Positions 1-14,200 of a stretch of 64,000 nt of DNA are shown here, one piece after another. A model generated the notes under the pieces. The model searched no databases and was not told where the DNA came from. It saw only the letters and a list, made by a program, of their open reading frames with translations. The first letter of the stretch is position 1; each line of letters begins with the position of its first letter. Location of the stretch: contig JAAXWQ010000005.1 of the NCBI GenBank assembly GCA_013335115.1, forward strand, positions 1 to 64,000, read 5' to 3'. Position numbers and translations under genes: made by a program. This stretch comes from Chlorobiaceae bacterium (GTDB lineage Bacteria > Bacteroidota > Chlorobiia > Chlorobiales > Chlorobiaceae).

Positions 1-56
1 GACGTTGATGACTCCTGGCACAAACTCTGGAGTTTGTGCCAGGAGTCATCAACGTC
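1..56. repeat. Perfect 27-bp inverted repeat with 2-nt spacer, possible (bidirectional) terminator
   Basis: gacgttgatgactcctggcacaaactc-tg-gagtttgtgccaggagtcatcaacgtc, followed by ccccTCTTTTTTC. Confidence 0.85.
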
Positions 57-98
57 CCCTCTTTTTTCATTTAGGATGTTCGGCGAACCCGAATCCGC

Positions 99-524
99 TC
101 ACTGCCAGCGGCCGCGGGGGCCGGGGGGTGGCATGTCGGGCAGGATGACGCCGCGCCTGCGGGCCCGATCCTGCATGATCCGGTGGTGCTCGAGGCGCAG
201 GCGGTCGCGCTCCTCGAAGCTCCTGGCCGAGTGGAGGCGCTGCATGTACCCGACCCGCTCCCCGGGGCTCATCAGGTGGTAGCCATAGATCATCTCCGGC
301 TCGAGCAGGCGGTAATGCATCGGCATCTGGTAGTGCATCGGCATCCATCCGGGATATTCGGATTGGGGTGGCGGGGGCGGAGGTGGTGGTGCTTTCGGCT
401 GCATCTGCTGCACGGCGCCTGGCCGGTCCGCGGTCGGCGGTGCAGGTTCGGCCGACGAGCTGCCGGCGGCGTACAGAAACGAGCCGGCAACCAGCGGTAC
501 GGCAAGAATAGTCATTTTCTTCAT
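99..524 (-). CDS. Hypothetical Pro-rich exported protein
   Basis: ORF with N-terminal signal-like MKKMTILAVPLVAGSFLYAAG and a poly-Pro stretch; start taken at the internal ATG. Confidence 0.55.
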   Translation of the reverse strand: MKKMTILAVPLVAGSFLYAAGSSSAEPAPPTADRPGAVQQMQPKAPPPPPPPPQSEYPGWMPMHYQMPMHYRLLEPEMIYGYHLMSPGERVGYMQRLHSARSFEERDRLRLEHHRIMQDRARRRGVILPDMPPPGPRGRWQ

Positions 525-600
525 GTTGATCCCCCATTGGATTCGGGTTGTTGCTGGCAAAAACCGTATCTGCTGCAACCCATTCAGCGGCTACGGTTTC

Positions 601-638
601 CTCCCCTCCCTTCCGGCAGGTGCTGGAAGGGAGGGATG
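601..638 (-). terminator. Hairpin 3' of clpC
   Basis: ccctcccttcc / ggaagggaggg inverted repeat downstream of the clpC stop; no clear T-tract. Confidence 0.35.
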
Positions 639-671
639 GAGCGAAGCGGTAATCGGGGGGTCAGGGGAGGA

Positions 672-3224
<2,553 letters not shown>

Positions 3225-3411
3225 TATGCGTCCTGTACGTGTAAAATTGTTGGGACCTTCCGGCAAACCGCGGCAAAAAAACCTCCGTCAGCCGGTCCAT
3301 CATATCCTGTGCAAAAAATAATTATAATAAAGACGCCTTCTCAAACCAATTTCGTTCAAATTAAAACAGCCTCCTGGAATTAAACGTTTCAGGCCTCCCC
3401 GCAAGCACCTC

Positions 3412-3915
3412 ATGAACCTCTCGCATATCATCATCGACGACGCGAACCCCCTGCACCGGGAACTGCCGATCTACCGCTCCGGCGAGGTCAACGCCGTCAG
3501 GCTCTCCGACAGCGGCTACCAGGCCTACGCATCGCTCGAGGTCTCCGCGCACGACCTTGCCGCACTGTTCCATTACGGCGTTGTCGAATCGCTCAACGCG
3601 CTCCGGTTCGTCTCTGAATCCGGCAAGGGACTGGACAGCTGGGACGAGGCGTTCCTTTCGTCCGGGCAGATCCCGGCGCTGCTCGGGATTATCGGGGAGT
3701 GCCTGACCGGCATGGAGGGCAAGGCGCCGGAACGGGTGCTACTCGGCTGGCACGACGTTCCCGAAGAGACCGGCCTCACGCCCGATGGCGCCCCGCACGG
3801 CATCGCCTACTGGCGAGAGATCGATCCGGGCAAGGCGGCCGCGTTCCTCGGCAGGCTCAGGGATTTCGCTGAAGATGCCGCCAGGGCTGGATATGACCTG
3901 GAGTTTATTTTATGA
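3412..3915 (+). CDS. Hypothetical protein
   Basis: Intact 167-aa ORF with no recognised family. Confidence 0.6.
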   Translation: MNLSHIIIDDANPLHRELPIYRSGEVNAVRLSDSGYQAYASLEVSAHDLAALFHYGVVESLNALRFVSESGKGLDSWDEAFLSSGQIPALLGIIGECLTGMEGKAPERVLLGWHDVPEETGLTPDGAPHGIAYWREIDPGKAAAFLGRLRDFAEDAARAGYDLEFIL

Positions 3916-3938
3916 ATGTTATTTAACCTGCCCCTTCC

Positions 3939-4079
3939 CCCGGGGGTTGCACCCCGCGCTACCGAAATGCCGCCCCTAACGGGACTTGAACCCCAATCCA
4001 AAAAAAACAGGCTGACGTCTTCGTGCCCCGTTAGGGGCGCAAAGTTGGTAGCGCGGGCTGAAGCGAAGCGAACCCCGGG
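3939..4079. repeat. Pair of inverted intergenic repeat copies
   Basis: Left arm ccgcgctaccgaaatgccgcccctaacggg; right arm reverse complement cccgcgctaccaactttgcgcccctaacgggg. Confidence 0.7.
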
Positions 4080-4096
4080 TGTTCAATTCATAATGC

Positions 4097-4936
4097 CTAT
4101 CTCCCCTCGCGGGCCACATCCAACGGGTCGGGGTGGAGGAAGCGGTAGCCGAGTGACTCGACGAGTTTGCGGCTGCCGACGGTCTTGAACGGCTTGGGCG
4201 GGGCGGGGGCGGCAGCGGACGGCAGCTCCACGCCAAGGCTTTCGGCCGCCACCTCGTAGAACTCCTTCCGTTTCGGGTGGAGTTCGCAGCTTGCATTGTA
4301 CACTTCACCCCATTTGCCCTGCGAGATGATAGCAGAAATGATGCCGATGCAGTCGTCACGATGGATCAGGTTCATCGGCTGCTCCGGGTCCGCCAGCTCT
4401 TTCATGCGCAGCAGGTAACGCGCCGGGTTGCGGTCATGGCCGATCAGGCCGCTGAACCTGACAACCGTTGTCCTGAACGCCGTCTCGGAACGGAGCATAT
4501 CCTCGACATAGAGCAGCGCCCGGCCGCCGAAGCCTTCTGCGGCATCCGGGTCCGACGCGTCCTGTTCGAACACTTCGCGGTTCAGCGGGGGATAGACCGA
4601 TGTGGAGCTGACGAACAGCACCTTTTCCACCGGCGAGCCGGCGAGGGCATCGATGAGTCGGGAAATCTGTTCGACATGCACTCCGACGGCCTCCTCTCCC
4701 CTTCCCGGCGGGATATTGACGATGAGCACCTCGCTGTCGAGAAACCCTTCCAGGTCGCCCTCTGCCGCCTCGCCAAGCACGATCCTGAAGGGTTCGATCC
4801 CGGCGGCCTTGAGGCCCTCGAGCTTTTCGGCCCTCGTGGTGGAGCCCTTGACCCGGTAGCCGGCGCCAATGAATTCCTGTGCGAGCGGCAAACCGAGCCA
4901 GCCGCAGCCGAGGATGCTGATACGTTCTTTCTGCAT
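4097..4936 (-). CDS. NAD(P)-binding SDR/epimerase-like protein
   Basis: N-terminal Rossmann motif ISILGCGWLGLPLAQEF; start at MQKERISILG. Confidence 0.75.
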   Translation of the reverse strand: MQKERISILGCGWLGLPLAQEFIGAGYRVKGSTTRAEKLEGLKAAGIEPFRIVLGEAAEGDLEGFLDSEVLIVNIPPGRGEEAVGVHVEQISRLIDALAGSPVEKVLFVSSTSVYPPLNREVFEQDASDPDAAEGFGGRALLYVEDMLRSETAFRTTVVRFSGLIGHDRNPARYLLRMKELADPEQPMNLIHRDDCIGIISAIISQGKWGEVYNASCELHPKRKEFYEVAAESLGVELPSAAAPAPPKPFKTVGSRKLVESLGYRFLHPDPLDVAREGR

Positions 4937-4985
4937 AAGACTTGTTTTGATGAATGTCAGAGTTGCCAAGTTTTTTTGGTCCGGG

Positions 4986-5198
4986 TCACGCCTCGGGAAT
5001 ACCTTGTTCGACGACCCGGTCGAGGCAGGCGCTACAGACGCAGGTTTCGTAATGGTCGGCAAGCCAGGAGCGGACCTCCTCGGGCACGCGCCTCGTCGAG
5101 CACCAGCAGGTTGCTGACAGGCCGCAGGTGAACTGCTGCCCGCACATCGGGCAGGTGGCGGTGCGGGGTGTTCCGGCATGAGGCTCGGCTGTGGCCAT
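4986..5198 (-). CDS. Cysteine-rich CWC-family-like small protein
   Basis: 70 aa: CPMCGQQFTCG...CWCST...CVCSACL. Confidence 0.65.
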   Translation of the reverse strand: MATAEPHAGTPRTATCPMCGQQFTCGLSATCWCSTRRVPEEVRSWLADHYETCVCSACLDRVVEQGIPEA

Positions 5199-5220
5199 GG
5201 ATTTCGCCTTCAGGTTATGG

Positions 5221-6672
<1,452 letters not shown>

Positions 6673-6697
6673 TGATATCGCTTGATGTTTTCCGGGT

Positions 6698-7120
6698 TCA
6701 GGCTTTACGGTCGCGAAACGCTGTTACCGCCTTGGCAAACTGCTCGAAATCCTGAAGATGCTCAGTGGAAATAGCCAGCACAATCGACCAGTTGATTGCC
6801 TCGTAATTGTGTACGGCGAGGTTCCTGAAGCCGACCGATTTTTTCATCCTGGTCGCAAGATCGCTCCTGATGACACCCATCTGGCAAAGGATATCGAACG
6901 TGCTGCCCATCGTTTCCGGTGAGGGATATTCGGTGTCTGCAAGTAGATGCATACCGATATCGACGCATATCTGAATCGCCCTTGAAAGGTTAAGGGTAAG
7001 GATATCCTGCGTATCGAAATCACTGACCAGTTCATCAATGTTCCGTGGACATCTCTCCCGAATCCTCCGTATCGAGCGCCCAAGGGATTCAAGTTTTCGG
7101 TCGATCACTTGCCAATCCAT
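6698..7120 (-). CDS. HepT-like (DUF86) ribonuclease toxin
   Basis: RNLAVHNYEAI matches the R-x4-H-x-Y motif of HepT; overlaps the end of the upstream nucleotidyltransferase gene. Confidence 0.8.
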   Translation of the reverse strand: MDWQVIDRKLESLGRSIRRIRERCPRNIDELVSDFDTQDILTLNLSRAIQICVDIGMHLLADTEYPSPETMGSTFDILCQMGVIRSDLATRMKKSVGFRNLAVHNYEAINWSIVLAISTEHLQDFEQFAKAVTAFRDRKA

Positions 7121-7497
7121 GCGATCCTCCTTTGTTCAAGCAACCGTTGCTGGTACGGCACGAAATCCTGCAGATTGTAAAGATGCCGAAGTCGCAGATC
7201 GGCCTGTCGGCCTGCTGATCCAAGGATTCGCTTGCCCCCTGCCAGGATCTGTCCAAGCAGTGGCTCGCCGACCGTGGTCAGGTCGATCAGGTCTACCGGA
7301 CGACCGGTAGCCAGCGCAAGTTCGCCAATCAGCCCGATTTTGGCTTCGACGTCAAGAGGCCTTCCGGCATCAACCGCAAGGTCTACGTCGCTTTCAAACC
7401 CGGCGGTTCCTTTGGCAAGCGAACCGAACAGGATCGCGAAACGGATCCCGCCGTGCTTTTCGAGCACCGTGCTGAGCTGCTGTTCTATGGTTGCCAT
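7105..7497 (-). CDS. MntA-like minimal nucleotidyltransferase (antitoxin)
   Basis: FGSLAKGTAGFESDVDLAV nucleotidyltransferase motif; start at MATIEQQL. Confidence 0.8.
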   Translation of the reverse strand: MATIEQQLSTVLEKHGGIRFAILFGSLAKGTAGFESDVDLAVDAGRPLDVEAKIGLIGELALATGRPVDLIDLTTVGEPLLGQILAGGKRILGSAGRQADLRLRHLYNLQDFVPYQQRLLEQRRIAWIGK

Positions 7498-7585
7498 GGA
7501 GATTCCCGGGATAAGGGTCATTGGTTCTTATCAAACCTGAATATAAACACGCGGACGAAGTATCAGCAATGCCACAGGAACATCC

Positions 7586-8323
7586 TCACTCCCCCTGCTT
7601 CTCGGTGAGGTATTTCCAGTATTTGGCGGGCATGTTGGACTTCTGGAGGCGCGGGTTCCTGCGCTCGGGGATGGCGATGGTGCTGAAGAAGGTCCGCCAC
7701 ATGGCCTGCACCTGCTGCTCCTCGTCCGAAAGATCCGGGCGCTCGAACTGTTCAAGCGTACCGAACCGCAGCTCATGGCCGTCCCAATGGGCGGCGCTTC
7801 GGCGGCCGACGTCGAGGATGAACCACTTCTGGTCGCGCAGGCGTCGGCTGAAGTGCTTGGCAAGGGGTTGGATGACGTTGTTGTCGGGCTCCATGCGCGC
7901 GAGCCATGTCCCGTCGCGAAGCTGCTCGAAGCGGAGCAATCCCTTCATGCGATGCGCTTCCCGACCGGCTTTACGGGCTACCGAAACGACAGCCTTGACG
8001 TCGTCATGGGTGAGGTGGCCGTTGATGCGGTCGCCGTGCACGAGGGCGAGGGCGACATACCGCAGGAGGCTCGTCTCGAGCCCTTCGGTTTCGGCCATCA
8101 TGAAGTACCAGATGGTGTACACGACATCGGGGGCCCGCTGTTTGATTCTTGCGAACAGGGCTTCGGCGGCTATCGGGTCGGTGCGAATGAAAAGCCCCTC
8201 CTCGAAAAGGGTGTCCTGACGGATGGAAAGTACAGAGCCCTCCGACTCCGGCTCAGCGGCGATGATGGCTGCGATTGCCGACATGAGCCCTTCAGGTGTT
8301 CCATCGTAGAGATAACGAGTCAT
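7586..8323 (-). CDS. TIGR03915-like putative DNA metabolism protein (DUF4130 family)
   Basis: MTRYLYDGTPEGLMSAI... body and ...NMPAKYWKYLTEKQ C-terminus; adjacent to the radical SAM partner. Confidence 0.75.
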   Translation of the reverse strand: MTRYLYDGTPEGLMSAIAAIIAAEPESEGSVLSIRQDTLFEEGLFIRTDPIAAEALFARIKQRAPDVVYTIWYFMMAETEGLETSLLRYVALALVHGDRINGHLTHDDVKAVVSVARKAGREAHRMKGLLRFEQLRDGTWLARMEPDNNVIQPLAKHFSRRLRDQKWFILDVGRRSAAHWDGHELRFGTLEQFERPDLSDEEQQVQAMWRTFFSTIAIPERRNPRLQKSNMPAKYWKYLTEKQGE

Positions 8324-8328
8324 GGTGA

Positions 8329-9585
8329 TTAGACAAGGAGTCCCGGAAGAACGAGTTGCCGGGGTTGTTCAGCCGGCTCGCCACCGTCTCCAAGCAGCAG
8401 GCGCTGGCGGAGGCGGGCCGGTTCGCGGTCGGGTTTTTCGAAGGAGCGTCCGGAACAGGTGATGAAATACTTCGCCCGCTTCATGACCACGCCGATCTTC
8501 TTCATGCCTTCCGGGGTGATGACCGAGAAGCGCCGGGCGGCGACAATGCGTTTTGCCGATATGGGGCCGATGCCCGGCACGCGCAAGAGGGTGTTGTAGT
8601 CGGCGCGATTGACCTCGACCGGGAAGAACCCTGGATGACGCAGGGCCCATGCGGTCTTGGGGTCGAATGATTCGTCAAGGTCGGGGGCGTCGTCCGAAAG
8701 GATCTCCTCTGCCGAAAAGCCGTAGAATCGCAGGAGCCAGTCGGCCTGGTAGAGCCGGTGCTCGCGCAGCAGCGGCGGGGTGGCGAGCACCGGCAGGCGG
8801 TTGTCGTCGTTGACGGGGACGAAGGCCGAGTAGTAGACCCGTTTCAGGTTCATTTTGCGGTAAAGCCCCTGCGAGAGCCGCAGGATCTGCAGGTCGGTCT
8901 CGGGGCTGGCGCCGATGATCATCTGGGTGCTCTGGCCGGCCGGTGCGAACTTTGGCGCTTTGCGGCTGAGGGTCCGCTCGACGAGGCTGGAGCCGATCTC
9001 GGTGCCGATGAGCTTCATGGGTTCGAGGATCGACTCCTTGCGCTTCTGCGGGGCGAGCCGGTGCAGTGATTCGGCGGATGGCAGCTCGATGTTGACGCTG
9101 ATCCGGTCGGCAGCCAGCCCCGCCCGGCGAACCAGTTCGGGGCTGCTGCCGGGAATTACCTTGAGGTGGATGTATCCCCCGAAACGCTCTTCGTTCCTGA
9201 GGATTTCGGCCACCCGGACCATATCCTCCATGGTCTGGTCGGGCCCCTTCATGACGGCCGAACTGAGAAAAAGCCCTTCAATGTAGTTGCGGCGGTAGAA
9301 CTCCATGGTGAGGTCGACCACCTCCCGCGCGGTGAAGGATGCCCGGGGAACCGGATTGGACGAACGGTTGACGCAGTAGGCACAGTCGTACCGGCAGTCG
9401 TTGGAGAGCAGTACCTTCAGGAGCGAGATGCAACGGCCGTCGTCGGACCAGGAGTGGCAGATGCCCCCCTGCGAAGTGTTGCCGACACGGATCGCGGTCC
9501 CCTCCCGGCCGCAGCCGCTTGAAGCGCAGGATGCGTCGTAACGGGCGGCTCCCGAAAGGATGCCGAGTTTTTCCTGGATGTCCAT
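8329..9585 (-). CDS. TIGR03916-like putative DNA modification/repair radical SAM protein
   Basis: MDIQEKLGILSGAARYDASCASSG, radical-SAM CRYDCAYC motif, C-terminal helix-hairpin-helix-like LLRVPGIGPISAKRI. Confidence 0.85.
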   Translation of the reverse strand: MDIQEKLGILSGAARYDASCASSGCGREGTAIRVGNTSQGGICHSWSDDGRCISLLKVLLSNDCRYDCAYCVNRSSNPVPRASFTAREVVDLTMEFYRRNYIEGLFLSSAVMKGPDQTMEDMVRVAEILRNEERFGGYIHLKVIPGSSPELVRRAGLAADRISVNIELPSAESLHRLAPQKRKESILEPMKLIGTEIGSSLVERTLSRKAPKFAPAGQSTQMIIGASPETDLQILRLSQGLYRKMNLKRVYYSAFVPVNDDNRLPVLATPPLLREHRLYQADWLLRFYGFSAEEILSDDAPDLDESFDPKTAWALRHPGFFPVEVNRADYNTLLRVPGIGPISAKRIVAARRFSVITPEGMKKIGVVMKRAKYFITCSGRSFEKPDREPARLRQRLLLGDGGEPAEQPRQLVLPGLLV

Positions 9586-9671
9586 AAGGGCAATATAACC
9601 AGTCGTCGCCTGATTATGCGAGGGCGCGGGAACAGGGATTTTGCAGGGAAGGGAAAGCGGGGAAACGAGAG

Positions 9672-9745
9672 TCGGCGTAGCGGGATTTGAACCCACGACC
9701 CCTTCCACCCCAAGGAAGTGCGCTACCAGGCTGCGCTATACGCCG
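9672..9745 (-). tRNA. tRNA-Pro(GGG)
   Basis: Cloverleaf; anticodon stem CTTCC/GGAAG with loop TTGGGGT. Confidence 0.93.
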
Positions 9746-9928
9746 ATATGCTTGAAACGGACCGTAGTATAAAAAGAATCGCCTAATTGCCATAATTTTT
9801 TTCCACGAAACTTCGGGGACGTTCCTGAAAACGTTAACTTAGTTATTTAAAGTAAAGCGTATTGGGAGTTCCGGATTTGTCATTTTGTCTTCGGGAAACT
9901 ACGCGCTCCAGTTGAAGAGGTAAACTGC

Positions 9929-10040
9929 GGGGGCTCAAGCCCCCAAGAGTTATTTGGGGGAGCTTGTCTCCCCCAGGCTAAAGCCAGGGGGCAAGGAATG
10001 TGGGCGGTTGGATGTCCGTCGTCCCGACTTGTCGGGACTC
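9929..10040. repeat. Cluster of short intergenic inverted repeats
   Basis: gggggctcaagccccc, gggggagcttgtctccccc and gtcccgac-tt-gtcgggac. Confidence 0.6.
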
Positions 10041-10070
10041 CTGAATGTTGGATGGCTCGTGCCAGAAGGG

Positions 10071-10733
10071 TTAAAGACCTCCTGAGGAGTTCCGCCCCAG
10101 ACGGTGCTTGAGGTACTCGACGAAGGGCGGCATGATCGATATGAGGAGGATCGCCACGATAATCAGCTTGAAATTGTGCTGGACGAACGGCAGTTGACCG
10201 AAATAGAAGCCGCTGTAGTTGAAGAGTCCGACCCAGAGGAATGTGCCGAAAACGCTGTAGGCGAGGAACCAGGGGTAACGCATGGCGCCGACCCCTGCGA
10301 CGAAAGGGGAAAAGGTGCGAATGATCGGGATGAAGCGCGCGATGATGACGGTCTTGCCGCCGTACTTCTCGAAAAACGCATGGGTCTTGGCGAGATGCTC
10401 CGGGTTGAAGAACCTTGACTTCTCATATTGGAAAACCTTCGGGCCGAGGCTCCGGCCGATCCAGTAGTTGACCGAGTCGCCGAGGATGGCCGCCGTCGAA
10501 AACATCAGGAAGAGCAGGTGCGGGTTGAGTTGGGAGCCGGGCATCGAGGCCAGCGATCCGGCGGCGAACAAGAGCGAATCCCCCGGCAGGAGCGGCATGA
10601 CCACCAGGCCGGTCTCACAGAAAACGACCGAAAAGAGGATACCGTAGAGCCATGGCCCGTACTCGGAGGCGAGCACCTGCAGGTGTTTGTCGACATTCAG
10701 GATGAGGTCGGCGAATGCGGCAAGAAGTTCCAT
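10071..10733 (-). CDS. DedA family membrane protein
   Basis: FCETGLVVMPLLPGDSLLFAAGSLA and ARFIPIIRTFSPFVAGVGAM. Confidence 0.88.
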   Translation of the reverse strand: MELLAAFADLILNVDKHLQVLASEYGPWLYGILFSVVFCETGLVVMPLLPGDSLLFAAGSLASMPGSQLNPHLLFLMFSTAAILGDSVNYWIGRSLGPKVFQYEKSRFFNPEHLAKTHAFFEKYGGKTVIIARFIPIIRTFSPFVAGVGAMRYPWFLAYSVFGTFLWVGLFNYSGFYFGQLPFVQHNFKLIIVAILLISIMPPFVEYLKHRLGRNSSGGL

Positions 10734-10926
10734 GGCTGTAGAGTCCGGGTATCGTGTTGCTGGATCGGTGTTCGGGATTATCGGGGAAACGGACGGAAAA
10801 GTACGCATTCCCCTGCAGGCGTCAAAACGCCCCGGTCATGAACCTGCCCGCCAGGGCGGGGCCGGCCGGTATTGACGATAATAATGTATATTCATGTTTT
10901 TGGTATCGAGAAAAAAAACCCGGGCC

Positions 10927-11850
10927 ATGAGTTACCTGACTACCTCCCGCTGCCGCCTCTTCTACAACGACTCTGCCGAAGGGGATCCCTCGTCGAAGGA
11001 GAAACCGGCAGTCCTTTTCGTCAACGGCTGGGCGATCTCCGCTCGCTACTGGAAACCCCTCGTGGAGCGGCTCTCACCCCATTTCAGGTGCATCACCTAC
11101 GACCAGAGCGGGACCGGCAGGACCGACATCGACGGATTCACCCCGGACTTCACGATCTCCGGATTCGCCGATGAAGCCGGCAAACTCATCGAGCACCTCG
11201 GGCTTGACCAGTCGAGGAACCTCCACATCATCGGCCATTCGATGGGGGGCATGGTCGCTACTGAACTCTGCATCCGCTACTCCGGCTCGCTGCTGTCGGC
11301 CACGATCCTTGCCTGCGGCATCTTCGAGGAGACCCCGTTCACCTCGCTCGGCCTGATGTTCCTCGGTGGACTGATCGACGTCTCGATGAATTTCAGGAAC
11401 ATCTTCCTGGTCGAGCCGCTCCGCTCGATGTTCATCAAACGTGCGGCTACCGGCCGTATCGACCGGGAGTACCAGGACATCATCATCGAGGACTTCACCA
11501 CGTCGAACAAGGAGGCCACCAACGCGGTCGGCAAGTTCTCCATCGATCCCGACGCCCTGAGGGAGTACACCCGCAACGTCCTCAGGATAACCTCGCCGGT
11601 GCTCTGCTGCGTCGGCATGGCGGACCACACCATTCCGCCGGAGGGCACGGTCACGCTGTTCAAAAAGCGCAAGGCAACGGCCGGATCGCCCACCCGGCTT
11701 TTACAGTTCATGCACCTTGGACACCTGCCGATGCTCGAGGACACGGAGCGTTTCGCCGCCGAGCTGAAAAAACATTTTGATTTTGCCTTGCAATTTTATA
11801 AAAAGGACTCGCCGCCCGAACCCTTGCCGGAGGTGGTAAGGATCCCGTGA
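10927..11850 (+). CDS. Alpha/beta hydrolase
   Basis: Nucleophile elbow GHSMGG; LLFVNGWAIS; C-terminal HLGHLPMLED. Confidence 0.88.
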   Translation: MSYLTTSRCRLFYNDSAEGDPSSKEKPAVLFVNGWAISARYWKPLVERLSPHFRCITYDQSGTGRTDIDGFTPDFTISGFADEAGKLIEHLGLDQSRNLHIIGHSMGGMVATELCIRYSGSLLSATILACGIFEETPFTSLGLMFLGGLIDVSMNFRNIFLVEPLRSMFIKRAATGRIDREYQDIIIEDFTTSNKEATNAVGKFSIDPDALREYTRNVLRITSPVLCCVGMADHTIPPEGTVTLFKKRKATAGSPTRLLQFMHLGHLPMLEDTERFAAELKKHFDFALQFYKKDSPPEPLPEVVRIP

Positions 11851-11904
11851 TACCCATGAGAACGAGTGGACTGGAAAGGCCAACATTAACGAACGACGCT
11901 CACC

Positions 11905-14172
11905 GTGATACAGAAAAGCAAGAAAAAATTATTGAAAACAGCCGGAATCCTCGTCGTCATGCTCCTCGGAGCCGGAGCCGTTTTCGGCGTCAGCCTGTTC
12001 AGGGGCATGCCGAGCGTGCAGGACATCGAAAACCCTAACCCCGAACTCGCATCCCTGGTCTATTCGGAAGACGGCGTGCTCCTGCACAAGTTCTTCCTGA
12101 AGAACAGGACCTTCGTCCCCCTCAAGTCGATCTCGAAAGCAGCCACCGCAGCCCTCATCGCCACCGAGGACGTGGCGTTCTACGACCACTGGGGCGTCGA
12201 CGTAAGGCGCCTGTTCCTCGCGATGGGCGAGAACATCATCAAGGGACGCACCCGCTGGCACGGCGCGAGCACCATCACGCAGCAGTTGGCCAAGAACCTC
12301 TTCCTCACCCAGGAGCGGACCGTCAGCAGGAAGGCCAAAGAGCTCATCATGGCCATCCAGCTCGAAAAGACCTACACCAAGGACGAGATACTCGCCCTCT
12401 ACCTAAACACGGTCTACTTCGGCTCCGGCGCCTACGGCATCGAGGCTGCATCACGAACCTATTTCGGCAAGCCGGCAAGCCAGCTGACCATCGCCGAGAG
12501 CGCGACCCTCATCGCCACCCTCAAGAACCCTACGGCTTACGATCCGTCGAAGGACCCGGCATCCTCGCTTCGCCGAAGGAACCTGATCATCTCTCTCATG
12601 GAGAAGGAGCGCTTCATCACCCACGCCCAGGCCGTAAAGTCGATGGGCACCCCGGTCGTGCTGCACTACACCGCGGTGACTCGCCAGGGTCTCGCCCCTT
12701 ACTTCACCGAGTACATCCGCCAGACCATCAAGCCCACCTCGATGCTTGAGGATGTCAACGTCTACCGCGACGGCCTGACCATCCACACCACGCTCGACAG
12801 CCGCATGCAGCAGTATGCACAGGAGGCGGTCGCGCAGCACATCGCCACCATCCAGGCCGATTTCGACCGCAGCTGGAAGTGGCCGGAGCCACTGAAGCTG
12901 CAGATGATCAAGGAGAGCGCGAGGTTCAAGGAGATGATCGAAGACGGCTATTCCGAACAGCAGGTGATGGCGCGCCTGAAGACCGACATCCCGTGGGTGA
13001 ACAACCTGCTGAAGGAGAAAACCAGGATCCAGGTCGGGCTGGTCGCCATCAACCCCGCGAACGGCCATGTCAAAGCCTGGGTGGGCGGCAGCAATATCGG
13101 GCCTGACGACTACCGCTACCAGTTCGACCACGTCTGGCAGGCTCGCCGCCAGCCGGGTTCGACCTTCAAGCCGTTTGTCTACACGGCGGCCATCGACAAG
13201 GGCATCCCGTCGAACTTCACGATCCTGAACCAGCCGATCTCCCTGAAGAGCGCCAACGGCGGCGTCTGGTCGCCGCGAAACTCCGACGGATCGTCCGGCG
13301 GCATGACTTCCCTGCGCGACGCCATCGCCCGCTCGCTGAACCAGGTCACGATCCGCCTCGCCTACGAGTTCCTGAGCCCGTCCGAAATCATCAGTTACGC
13401 CAAGCGCATGGGCATCTCTTCGACCATGCAGCCGAACCTGTCGATCGCCCTCGGCACCTCGGAGGTCTCGCCCCTCGAGCTGTGTGGAGCCTACGCCACC
13501 TTCGCCAACAACGGCGTATGGAACGAACCGGTTTCGATCCTCAAGGTCCAGGACAAGAACGGCAGGGTCATCTCCGAAACCGCCCCGAACACCCATTTCG
13601 CCATCGATCCCACGACAAACTACGTCATGGTCTCCATGCTGAAGGGCGTGGTCGACCGGGGCACCGCCGTCGCCCTCAGGGCAAGGTACGGCTTCGACGT
13701 CGAGGCGGCAGGCAAGACCGGCACCACCCAAAGCATGCGGGACGCCTGGTTCGCCGGGTTCACTCCGCAGCTCGTCGCCATCGTCTGGACGGGATTCGAC
13801 GACGAACGCATCCATTTCACCTCGATGGAGTACGGCCAGGGCGCCCGCGCCTCCATGCCGATCTGGGCTCTCTTCATGAAGCGCTGCTACTCGGACCCGA
13901 CGCTCGGGCTCGAGAACCGCTACTTCCCGGTGCCCGACAACATCGTCGCCGTGCCCATGTCCGGAGGCTCGAGCGCTCCGTCGGACATCTTCAGCAACAA
14001 CGTGTACGTCGAATACTACACCCCGAAAGCCTACGCGAGGATACAGGCCGGGGAGTTCGGCGGACGCCTGCAGTCGATCAGCAGCGGTGCGGCCTTGCCA
14101 GACACTTCGGCAACAGCGCCGATGACCCTTCCAGGACCGGCTCCGTCATCGCAACCACAGGGACAGTATTAA
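11905..14172 (+). CDS. Class A penicillin-binding protein (PBP1A-type transglycosylase/transpeptidase), GTG start
   Basis: GT51 [29 protein letters not shown]; transpeptidase [12 protein letters not shown] and AGKTGTTQ. Confidence 0.93.
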   Translation: MIQKSKKKLLKTAGILVVMLLGAGAVFGVSLFRGMPSVQDIENPNPELASLVYSEDGVLLHKFFLKNRTFVPLKSISKAATAALIATEDVAFYDHWGVDVRRLFLAMGENIIKGRTRWHGASTITQQLAKNLFLTQERTVSRKAKELIMAIQLEKTYTKDEILALYLNTVYFGSGAYGIEAASRTYFGKPASQLTIAESATLIATLKNPTAYDPSKDPASSLRRRNLIISLMEKERFITHAQAVKSMGTPVVLHYTAVTRQGLAPYFTEYIRQTIKPTSMLEDVNVYRDGLTIHTTLDSRMQQYAQEAVAQHIATIQADFDRSWKWPEPLKLQMIKESARFKEMIEDGYSEQQVMARLKTDIPWVNNLLKEKTRIQVGLVAINPANGHVKAWVGGSNIGPDDYRYQFDHVWQARRQPGSTFKPFVYTAAIDKGIPSNFTILNQPISLKSANGGVWSPRNSDGSSGGMTSLRDAIARSLNQVTIRLAYEFLSPSEIISYAKRMGISSTMQPNLSIALGTSEVSPLELCGAYATFANNGVWNEPVSILKVQDKNGRVISETAPNTHFAIDPTTNYVMVSMLKGVVDRGTAVALRARYGFDVEAAGKTGTTQSMRDAWFAGFTPQLVAIVWTGFDDERIHFTSMEYGQGARASMPIWALFMKRCYSDPTLGLENRYFPVPDNIVAVPMSGGSSAPSDIFSNNVYVEYYTPKAYARIQAGEFGGRLQSISSGAALPDTSATAPMTLPGPAPSSQPQGQY

Positions 14173-14200
14173 CCAATCATTACCCGATCATCGCACCACC

